From: Rhynochetos jubatus
Lineage: Eukaryota; Chordata; Aves; Eurypygiformes; Rhynochetidae
NCBI GenBank assembly: GCA_027574665.1
Contig: CM050676.1
Location: 2,408,157 to 2,472,156, forward strand
Direction of reading: 5' to 3'
Length of the DNA stretch: 64,000 bases
In this document: piece by piece, positions 25,695 to 36,600 of the stretch
Layout of the letters: every line of letters begins with the position of its first letter
Position numbering within the stretch: the first letter of the stretch is position 1
Made by a program: the position numbers and the translations under genes
The notes under the pieces: model-generated
Database searches by the model: none
Told to the model about the DNA's origin: nothing
What the model saw: only the letters and a program-made list of their open reading frames with translations

Positions 25695-25876
25695 CTCTTT
25701 CTTTGGCAAGAGATGGTGCTCCAGATGTGTATTCCATCTGGCTCCTGCTCACAGATGGATAACAAGGCAGTTTTAGGGGTTTGGATTAAAAAAATCTGGA
25801 CATTAAATTGTATTCCAGGCCCCAGGCAGACAGTGGCTTGGGGCTGGCCTTCTGAATTGATGAAGTGCTCTCCATC
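25695..25876 (-). other. Exon-like open segment inside an NWD1 intron
   Basis: This 182-nt minus-strand segment is flanked by a good acceptor (TTTTTGACACAG) and an acceptable donor (AAAGAG then GTAAAC). It encodes a WD-repeat-looking peptide containing TALLSICEQEPDGIHIWS. It lies between two NWD1 exons (26095-26249 and 25151-25424) that join directly in phase 0 in the human protein as I recall it. At 3n+2 nt, its inclusion would break the frame. It could be a relic or lineage-specific WD exon, or chance. Confidence 0.35.
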
Positions 25877-28800
25877 CTGTGTCAAAAATAGAAGAACAGG
25901 AAGGCTTAAAGCAATGAAGAGAAGGGTCAATGGTTGTCGTTTTCAGAAGTGTGGCAGTAGTAGGACTGCAAATCCGACCCCCAGACAGGTTGCTGGGGTT
26001 CAAGATGACATCCTTATTGGACTGGGGTCGTATTCTGTAAGCTGGATTGTAAGAGATGCTTTGGACTGGGAAGCTGCCCAGCCTTCCTTCCTACCTCAAT
26101 AGATGCAGCCTGAGAACCAGTAACAATGGTGCTGTTGCCAGCAGAGACAACAGCTGTGTGAACCACTCCTTGATGTTCCAAATCTGCTGCTAGGAACCTG
26201 TGGAATCCCTTGGAGTCTGCCAGGTACACTCGCACATACTCCTCAAAGCCTAAAATAATAAAATTTTAGTTGCTGATTTATTGAGCCGGGCAAGTCTCTA
26301 ATCCCCTTCACAGCATGTCCTCACGCATACAATTTAATTCCTGTATTTCTTTAACAGTAAGCCCCAGGAGTAGCTTAGAAACCATAAAAAATAATCATGC
26401 TAGCTTGAGTCATTTTCACTACTTACATCTCATTTATTCCCTTGAGAAAGGGCTCCTGGTACCCAGGCAATGCTGTGCCTTTCACGGAGGGCATTTCACC
26501 CAATCTTTGTTGCCCCTTAAGTACAGCCCTTGAATAAGGCCAGGGTAACGGGGAATTCCGCATGCTAGCCCCTTTTAAAGGACACTTGGCGTGTGGGAGA
26601 GCAGCTGTTACCAACACTTTCCTAAGGAATGGGTGCTATTGAACCTGCAGCAAGAAGGGATTCATCTTCGGATGCCACCACAAAGCAAACCCTTCCAGGA
26701 AGCTTCTCTAGCAGCCTGTTTCCATCCGGAGAGATCTGCACTAAAATAAGGCCAGAGTAAGACATGAAGCTGGGGTGGCTGAGCTGCCTCTCACCTGAAG
26801 GCAAGAGGATGGATTAGCAATGAAATTTAGCTTGGCCACATGGTAGTGGGCAGAGCTGTGAGGTGCAGCAGGATAGAAAGTGTGTTTGTTGTCCATTTGG
26901 GAGCTAGGACATGGAAGTCTGAGGAGGATGCTCTGTTCAGCATGGAGGAGGAAGGCCAGCTGGTTACTAGATCTGTTGTCTGGCTCAGTAAACCCCTGGA
27001 TATTATAAGAAATTACAAGAAGTATTATAAGAAGGTTGAACAGAGGTGCGTACCATGGCTAGAGATCCCCTGCTAAATCCCACTATCATCTTCCCTTGCT
27101 TCTGGATCAGAATGCTGGAAGTTGGTGTTTCTTCCTGTAGCCCGCGTAGCTGACATTTGGATCTCAGCTCGCCGGTGTTGCTGTTCCACAGACTCAGCGT
27201 TCCTCCTTCAGACACAGTCATAATCACCAGCCTTGGGCTGAGTACCACAGAACACGTCCACGCATCTGACGCCTCTCCAGAGATCTGGAAGACGAGTTCT
27301 GCTGTCTCCAGGCACCAAGCACTGACCTAGGAAAGAGGTGGCAAAGAGATAGGTGTAGCGAGGACTGAGGTAGCTTTTCTGTCAACAACCTTCCTGGTTG
27401 TGGCTGTAACTTCTGAAGTTCTTGTTCCTTCAGCACGCTTCAAGTTAAAGAGTGGCCATACCTTTGTATCTGAGGAAGAATATACAATCATGTGCCCCTC
27501 ACCCACATGAAGGTGATGTGAGGGCTCTTCTTCGATGTCCGTGTCCTGGATAATAAACCTTGCTCTGCCAGAAATCAAATTCCAAATGCACAGACTGTGA
27601 TCCATGGAAGCTGAAACAGCACAGGTTCCTTTTCCAAACACTTTCACGCACCTCACCTCAGCTATGAAATGAGACAAGGATTCACAGGATGAAGGATTGT
27701 CAGTGCCTTCAGCAGTCGGGAGAATGCTGGCAGCCAGGAGGTGTCTGTGTGCCTGCGGCTCAAGGATGGCCAAGCTGCCAGAGCTCTTTTCAGGTATTAA
27801 AACAAGCTCTCCAGCCATGAGAAGTGGAGAAGGCTCACCAGAGTGCCCAGGGAGGGCATGCAGCATCTCAAAATCTTCCATACTCCAGACAAGCATTGAG
27901 CCATCCTGGGAACCTGCCACCAGCAGCCGGTAATCAGAACTCGGTGCCATCACTGTGACCCCTGCCGTGATACACAAAGAGGAGAGGCGGTTCTTGATAC
28001 CGCAGGCAGAAAAGAGACGTTTTAAGATTATTAATATGCTGTGTTTCCCCGACTGGAAACCCCCCCTGTGCTGTCTGAACCCCATAGTCTGTGCCAAGAG
28101 CAAGATTAGGTTCCCTCAGACATATCTAGGTCAGTGTGTGCTTTTGTTGTCCTGACGACAGTGACCCACTTTGTCCTGGTGTCGAAGCGATTGTGACTGG
28201 CACTGGTGCACGACTGAGCACAAAGGCAAAGGGACTTTTATCCCGCCGTGGTGGAAGCTCGCAGGCAAAACCGTATTTCTACAGAAATAGCTGTTCTCTC
28301 CTCCTTGCTCTGTTCATTTATGATGTTTCTTGGATCTCACTCATAACAGATGGATGATTAGATATGTTCTCGGGCTGTATCTGTCCCCGGGACTATCCCT
28401 CCCCCTGAGGAATCCGGTGAGTGTTGTGTGTAGGGTCCCACCGGCTGCCTGGAGAAATCTGCGCAGTGGAATGAGAATGGGATAGGGACAGACACCACAC
28501 CAGCTTCGACACTGCTGGCACAGCTTCCCGATGACCTCTGGGTAAGAAGGCACGGAACGAAGAAGCCTGGCCAACACTTCTGTGTATATTATACTGGCTC
28601 CTAAGGGGGCAGAGACAAAAAAGCGTTCCAGAACACGACTGGCGGGCCTGTGAGCGCTACCACACTTGTATTTTCTGTGATATACAGTATATAATGAACT
28701 CAGCAGGCTGTATCTGGCCAGGCACTTGAATAGCGTAGGGAAGGCGAGGGTGTAAAACATGGGCAAATGTAATGGTGTGGCAGGGTTTTTCCCTTGAGGG

Positions 28801-30003
28801 GGAGGAGTTGGAATTCTGAGAAGAGTAAGGAGCAGCACTTTGTGGCCTCTCATCTCATTAGCTTTAAAGCTGTGAGGGAATCCAGGTCACTAAGAGGTGC
28901 TTCCACTGGACATGGGGTGACAGGCGCTTTGGTTGTGGTAAATGGCTCTGATTCACTAGACGAAATGTCTGTTGGCAAAGAGGAAACCTCAGCTTCCCAC
29001 GGAATGGGGCGTTTATGAGTCTTTTGATGATCCCAGAGCAGAGAATTTCTGTCACTGGGTGTAATTCCTCAGAAAAGTACTTTTACTTGGAAGGGAAAAT
29101 TCCAGTTCTTCCCTCCGGTAAACGCTCGGGTCGCGCTCTGACACGGCTGTTACCTTCAGGGCTGCCTACGCTGCTGACTGCCGGCTTCAGGAGAAGCGTG
29201 TCCTGCACGAGGCGCAGCTCCGGACAGCTGATGCGTTCGGCACACGTGGCAAAGTCGTCAACAACGCTCTCTATTCCAGAGGCAATTATTTTACAGCTGA
29301 TCCAGTTCATATTCCCTGCAGAACGAAACGCTGTTAGAGCAGAGGACATCAGCCCTGAGAATGCACGGTTACGCTGACATGACTGAAATTAAAAAATGCT
29401 TTTTTGGGGGAGGAAAAGGAGAGAAGGATCAACAGCCACCAGCAGTGGAACTGGGACTCATTGCTGAGGAAGTGGAGGGCTGCCATTGCCACGATTCCTT
29501 CTTTAGCCTCTTAAATGCTCTATGTATTTTTTTTATTCAGTTTTTATGTTTCATTCTCATCTTTGGGAGGATCTAGATGATTCCTTTTAGCTACTAAAGC
29601 AGTGTGGTGATAATTCTAGGATAACAGTTCATAGAAGTTTGCTTATTTCTCTTTTTCAAGTTTTCTTCTCACAGCGGTTACTGTGCAGGAAGGGGGTGAT
29701 TCTTACCAGTAGCTGTAGGCATGAAGCCCCTGCAGAGCACTGTACACCCCCTCTCGCCCAGTCCTTACCCAGCACATCCTGCTTCAGCTCCTCAATTCGC
29801 CCAGCATTAAGTAAATGAAATGGCAATTCACTCAACTTGCTCAGGTTTGCAACAGAGTCAGAGAACCAGGGTGGCTACCTAGGAGTAACCAGAACAGTGG
29901 ATTTGAGACACGGCTTGGGGATTAATCTGCTTTCACCACTGCAGCACCAGGTGCTATCTTGTGGTATGCCAGACAGCACTTCCAGGATTTTCATTGTTTT
30001 CCT

Positions 30004-30651
30004 TGTCGTGGTTTAATCCCAGCCACCAACAAAGCACCACACGGCCACTCACTCACCTCCCCCTTCCTGCAGCGGAGGAGGAGAATCGGAGCAAAAGGCA
30101 AGAAAACTCATGGGCTGAGATAAAAACAACTTAATAATTGAATATGACTAAAATAATGATACTAATAATACTAAAAATACTAACAATACTAGTAATCACG
30201 TGTAATGAAAATAACACAAAGTATAACAAATGATACAGTCGCTCACCACCTGCTGACTGATACCCAGCCAGGTCCTGAGCAGCAAGAGCCCGAGAGAGAT
30301 CGCAGCAGGGTCAGAGTGAGTCCCAGGAGCGAGAGCACGAATGAGAGAAGCAACTAACCAATGACATGGCCCCCCCCCGCCAGCCCACCCCCAACTGAGC
30401 ATGACGTTTGATGGCATGAAATGGCCCTTTGGTCAGTTTGGGTCAGCTGTCAAGGCTGTTTCTCCTCGCAGCTCTTGTGGAGAAGAAGTTGGGAACACAG
30501 GGACAGCATCAGAAACTGGAAAAGTCCTTGAATTGGTACCAACACTCCTCAGCAACAACTAAACCCACCAGTGGTATCAACACTCGGCGCAAATCCAAAA
30601 CACAGCCTCATACTGTGAAGAAAATGAATTGTCCCAACTAAACCCAGCACA
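30004..30651 (-). mobile_element. Solo LTR of an avian endogenous retrovirus
   Basis: A 648-bp element ends in TG...CA and is flanked by TCCT on both sides (30000-30003 and 30652-30655), which is a possible 4-bp target duplication. The sequence matches a familiar bird LTR pattern: GTGGTTTAATCCCAGCC, an A-rich centre with AACTCATGGGCTGAGATAA, then GGTCAGTTTGGGTCAGCTG. In minus orientation it begins TGTGCTGGGTTTAGTTGGG. No internal retroviral genes flank it, so it is a solo LTR left by recombination. It lies in the intron between NWD1 exons 31000-31159 and 29769-29878. The family name and orientation are from memory of related elements. Confidence 0.75.
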
Positions 30652-33600
30652 TCCTGTTAGTAGGAAATGGTTTTCATGACTCTAAATTTCTCTTGCTACA
30701 GTCTAAGGCAATCTAATCTGTATTTTGCATACATGAATAATAAATTCCTTCCTTGTTGCCTTTTACATATATAAAGACTATCTGACCATGTTTGTAAAAT
30801 GACAGTGTAGATCTCCTTGGTTGGAGTCACCTGTTTAAAAAACCCCTACCTATATAGTTCTGACATTGCTGAAAGCACCGAATGGTGTCACTGACTATTA
30901 CCTCTGTTGCCTTCTGATTTCAGAGCCTGTCAGCAGTCTGGAGGCACAGCACCCAGTCCAGAGCTTACAGGTATGGAAATGCCTGCTGATATTCCTCACC
31001 TTCCTGTCGGCATTCAAAGTCCTGCCAAAGTGTGGCAATGTAAAAGGTTTCTTCATTCCCCAGCTCCAAGTCCCCTTGAAGAAATCTGCCAGGAGAAAAT
31101 GCCTCTTGATTTGGTCTTGTTTTGATAGATAACGATTCCGCGCTATTTCAACAAATTGCCTGGGAAGGGAAAAAGTAATAGATGTGCTGGATCAGGGAGC
31201 TAGAGCCGGGCTTGTTCCAGAGTCACAGCTCTGACAGGGTTTGAGAATGGACAGGAGTGTCGGCAGGGTGCCCGAAAACCCAGGGTGGGAACATCCCATA
31301 CTCGGGGGTTTGGCTTCTCCTTCTCCACCCTCTGAGAGTACCTGTGTGCAAAGCGAAGAAGGGTGAAGCCGTCTGCCTCCTGTTCCGCCAGGCACTCTCC
31401 CATGTCGCTGCGTAGCCGTGCCCAGTGGAGAGGAGGAAGGCACAGGATGGCTTTACTTGAAGGAAAGTGGTGAATCTCTGAGAGAACTTCATCATCAAGG
31501 GATAAAATGTCCTTCAGCTCCATGTCTGACAGCCCATTTCTGCAAGTGAAGTGTGATATATGAACAGAAATTATTTACTGTGCTTGTTCCTGCTTACACC
31601 GGTGTCCATAGTGGGAGCGTGAGTGGTTTCTCTGGCAGTTAAAAGTACCGACACCAAAACTCTCGCTAGCTCACATGCGTGCGTGGCAGTCTCAGCTGGG
31701 AGCTTAGACCCTGGATAAGCCCTGGAGATGGATTTCCTTTCTCAAGTAATCCCAGAACAAGACAATATTTTAGGGAGGCTGCCAGGGATGAGAGGGATGT
31801 TATGCTAGCTGAATCTATGTATGAACACATTCACAGGCTCAGAGAACTGAGAGCTTGATGGGTTTTGGCTGTGTTTAGACAGATTCCCTGTGAAGAGCAG
31901 GATACAAGGGCTGTTCCACCAGAAATGCAGCCGTACTCACCGTGAGGAAGCAGTATAGCCAAGCACATGAGCCACGAGGAGCGTGCCGTGTGACTTCTCC
32001 AGTCTCTCGCACAGACGACGCATGGCGTCCTGGCTGTGCTAGCAATCACTAGTTCGGAAGGAGAAGTGTAAGATGCCCGTTTTCTGGCCTCACAGGCGGC
32101 CAGCTTGAAGAGCAGGGCTTGCCCGCCCCAGGGGAAGCTCTGGCGGAAATAGGCCCATTGAGCTGGGCTGCGCCGTCGTCTCTCTGACGCTAAGAGCATC
32201 TCTAGCATCTCCTCACCTTCCTCACAGGATAAGGGTTCTACTTCAAAGTACGCTTCAGGGTCAGGCACAACGTGTTGGAGAGCTTTCAGAGTATCAGGCT
32301 CTGCTGTGGAAGTGGAAATGATGATGTGGACCTTTGGAGGGCAGTCTTTAGGGAGCCAGTGGAACCTGTGAGCACCATTACCAGGAAGTAATCTCACCAC
32401 AGAGTCAAGGAACAGCACCAGGATCTGTGTGCCACAACGGGAGACGGTGAGGAGGAGTTTACTGAGGAGCAAGTCTAAATCGCTGCCAGCCTGTTTGGCC
32501 TGGGTTGGAGGTTGTGGCAAATCAAATGCTAAACACACTTGGAGGCAGATGTCCCTCAGCAGGCTGTGAATGGCAGAACTGAGCTGGGATGTCCCCAGCA
32601 ACCGAATCACGACTACGGTGTCTTGCCCTAAAGCAGCTTGCACCCGCTCAGATAGTTTGCACATCACAGCTGTTTTCTCACAGCCTAGTGGCCCATAAAG
32701 GATGAGGGCATTGTGGGTTTTCTCATTGTTCTGCCTAATACGGTGAAAAATGTAATCCAATAAATCCTGTCTCCCCCAGAAAAATCTGCAGTGCTTCAGG
32801 CGCAGCGCTGCGTGGTGGCCCAGCTCCTGCAGAAGTTGCCCTGGCTCCTCGCTGACCTGTCCTCGGTGTCGAAGGGTCTCTAAAACCTGCTGATTGGTGA
32901 CAGCAGCGAACTGCTCACAGAGTTCTTTCAGGTATTTGTTACTCTCCTTGCGCTGAGGGTTCCCGGAGTCTTTCCTGTACGCCCGTGTGTGTACTTTGAG
33001 GTGTTTGGGGTAACGGCTTGCGATTTTCGCTTTAAGGTTGCTGAGCAGCTGGTTTGCTTCACTGTTTGGATTGTCCTCTTTTTCTAACAGCTCGCTGCTT
33101 GTCCCTTGCCCAGTCTGTCTGCTGGAATCCTCCACCTCCCTGAGGAATAGGAAAGCCCCTGGATTGCTCTGCTGGGTGTTGAGGAGACCTTGTTCAATCT
33201 CCCAATCAATGGCTAAACAAAACAAAACCAGAGGGGGAGATGTGAGCGTTTGGGCGCAGAACAGAACACAGGAAAAGCCTTCCACCAACATTAACGTGAG
33301 ATCCCTTGGTCCTTCTGTACTTCAGAGGATGCTGGCAGGGCAGCATTCCCCACGTCCTCTGAGCTAGGTAAGGTCCTGGATGTGCACAGAGAGATAAGGG
33401 AAAAAGGAGAAACATTTCTATCTGGTGTATCAGTTATTGTTTGCTAGTCAGCACCACCCTCCTTTCTTGGGATTTGGGATAGATCAGGTAGTTAGCAAGC
33501 CTCTTCCTTCCCTACATCTTTCCTGTTGTTGTCTGGAACCAAACAGCTGTGCTCACTGACAGAAGGACATTGCAGCCCTGCCAGAACACACCTGATCGGT

Positions 33601-36600
33601 GGTAGCAGTGGCTCCGCTCTGGGCTGAGCAGCCCGCACCTCTCTGCCTTCTGGGCCGCCGTGCGCAGCGCTGAGGCCAGGCGTCTCTCCAGGCAGTGCCG
33701 GGCCTGCCCGTCAGCCGGCTGCAGCACGTAGCAGGTGGGCAGCGCGTTCTCATCCCACCGGTACCGCTGTGTCAGGAGCTGGGCAGAGTCCCCTGCTAGC
33801 TGCAGAGTTAGGGCCGCAGATTCCTCCTCCGTGATGAGCCGAGGCACAGTCTGGTGCCCGTAGTCATCCCCCAGCAGCCCCTGCAACAGGCAAAAAAGGT
33901 CTGGCATCCAGGCACTGCTGCTGCCGTGACAGCTGGAGCGGGGCCTGGCTGCTTGCCCTAGCACCTAGGATTGCCGGGAGGGCTGCCCAGAGAACATGCT
34001 GGTAACCACAGCACCCTTGCGGCTTCCATGCTGGACGGGGGCAGCCGAGCAGAGCCCCAGTCTGCCCCATGGTCAGGGAGAAGGGGCTTTAGAGCAGCGG
34101 CTCCCCAGGCCTTCACAGTGTGATCTGGGCGGGCAGAGAGCGACGGTGAGGCAGCGGACGCACGGAGCAGAACTGGTATGGGGACATTGGCCAGCGGTGC
34201 TGTAAGACTGGCTCTGGGGTGGAGGAGAACTATGGGAACAGCACTGAGCCTGGGGACTTCTGATTAGGACCGAAGGCTGGGCTGGGGAAAAGCGAGATCC
34301 TGAAAAGTGTCAGAGTATCCGTGCAGCCCGGCGACAGCTGGGATAAGCTCAGAGCACAAGCCCACAGTGTAATCCTCGAGCAGTGCCCTTCTGGGGTGCG
34401 TAAAGGAAAGGGGGAGTAGTCAGACCCTCGCGGCTGCCTCTGCTGAGATTCCTCGGTACGCACCGAGAACCAGTCTGAGGGAGACGCTGCCCGAGTGCCT
34501 GCCAGTGCCATCTGCGTGTGCGACGTGGTGCTGCTCACGGGGGGGTGAGCTGCAGGGCGCTCAGCCTCGGGGAGCTCCTGGGTGCAGTAATGCCGTGGTG
34601 AGGCTCTCCTGGTCTCTGCCCTTCCGTTGCTGGCCTGTGGTGGAAGTGGTTCAGGGGAAATCAGGCACAACTTGCACAAATACTTAATGGGTTATTTCTT
34701 TACTTGTAGCTTCAATTATGCCTCCTGGGACTGTGTATGTATTCTCTCTTCAGCAAAACTTTCTCCCTTCCTAAAGCCAAAACAACCTGAGGAAGCAAGC
34801 TGGCGCTTCTGCCTCAGCACTGCAAGGCTCGAAGTTCTGGCTGTGGGTTTCTGTTTGGGGCTGTCACCAAAGCGCTTCCAGGAAGCTGAGGTGGGCTGCT
34901 GCCGTGGGGAGCTTTCGGTGGTTGAAGCAGTGGTCAGAGGGATGTGAGTAGGGCGGGGGCATGGAACAGGTATCAGCTTGCGGTGTGATGCCTGGCTCTG
35001 TCCCTGGTGGTTGCTGTGGCATTTTCTGGTTCTTTGCATGGGGAGTTTGTGTTTATTCCCGAGAAAACTTCCTCAATATTGAGGTATCGGGCAGGAAGCA
35101 AGCTTGGAGCAAGAGCATCCTGCCTTATGTGTATCCCCATCTGCTCGTTAATACACACAGCCCCGTTACCTTCTGCTCTGAGGAGACTGGTCAGGGCTGG
35201 ACTAATGGCGCGTGCCTGTTGGGGGTACTATTGTCTTTTAGGGAGTATTGGCAGTTACTGACATCTCAGCCCCATCGGCGAGCTGATCTGTGAAGCTGCT
35301 CAGGCAGGCTCATTCCTTTTGAAAAGCACCTTCCTTGCCCAGTAGACCCGAGTGCGCCTGGCCTGCCCCGTACGTCCCCCTTCAGTCTGCGCCGCTCTTA
35401 CAATGAAGGTGGGACCCGCTGACGGTTTCTGACAGGCTTCAGTTTCCTCCAGAGAGAGCTGTGCGTTTCTGTGATCAGGGTCTGCAAGCTCAGAAATACC
35501 CCATTTCAAGTCGATTACCTGCACAAAAAATATGTATATATATAAAGATTCTTAGACCAGTCAATACTGTCATCAAAACAGCGACATGGGAAAATGAAGC
35601 CATTCTAACATGTTTCGGTTTTAGAGCGGTCTGAATGCTAGTGGTAAGCAACTTGAATTACTGGAACTCTGCAAGAGAGGCTGAGATACTCAAAATCCCT
35701 CAGGAGGGATTTCTCCTGTGAAAGACTCAGGGATTCGGACCCTGGATGGGCAATTAGGCAACTGAGGACAAGGAGCCTCGAGACTGGGTTACCTGCTGCA
35801 ACATTTCGAGCCTGTCTTTTATCAGAGAAGCTGAGGATCCCAAACGTTTCAACAGCCCCTTTTATGCTAGAAGTTCTGTGCAAATCGGTATAATTAGGTA
35901 GTTCAACTACCCCTGAAGTATCTCCAGTGGAATTTATACATGGAACTTATTTTCCAATCGAATATAGTAACAAAAGGACTATGGACACCCTTGTGTCCAG
36001 GTGCTTGAGTAGGGCTAGCCACCTTCACCGGAACCCATCCGGCTCAAGCATACAGATATACGTAATACAAGAGTTCTAGGGGTTAGGTACAGCAGTATTT
36101 GACTCCTAGGAGGCTCCTAAGGAAATGGAAAAAACATTTTTGGGTTTTTTCCCCTCCAGCCCACATAGTTGGATGGCCTTTGGGCAGGACAGACAGGAGA
36201 GAAGTGATTTACCTCCAACATTAGGCCGTGCTTCTGACAGAAGGCCTGCGCTTCTGGGTAGGCTTTCTCCAGGAGGGTCTCTTTGTAGCCACGTCTGCAT
36301 GGAAGGATTTGTGTGGCACACCAGAAGTTAGGGCTTTGGAGCTGGGTTTTGACTTCGTGTCATGTTAGACCTTACAGCACCAATGCCGTTTGTGTTGCTA
36401 TCGTCTGATCTGGGTTGTTTCACACCCATGACGTTGTGGTTCAGCCCGGTGAACCTGTGGTTTCCAGACCTGTGCCCACAGGACTGCGTTACCGACGTGA
36501 GTGCGTTTTCAAGGCGCTACCCTGGCTTGTCACGCCGTGGGTTTCATTTGCTAACACGCAAACTCTGGGTTGCGTAGGTACAGAATACGGTACAGCAGCG

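Noticed and set aside
25494..26102. 202-codon plus-strand open frame
   Set aside because: It is antisense to NWD1 intron and exon sequence, has no family resemblance and no splice or promoter context.
29768..30655. Match of about 15 bp (ACCCAGCACATCCTG) between the NWD1 exon edge at 29768 and the right end of the solo LTR at 30641
   Set aside because: The LTR end has its own TG...CA logic and a local TCCT duplication, so the match is probably coincidence.
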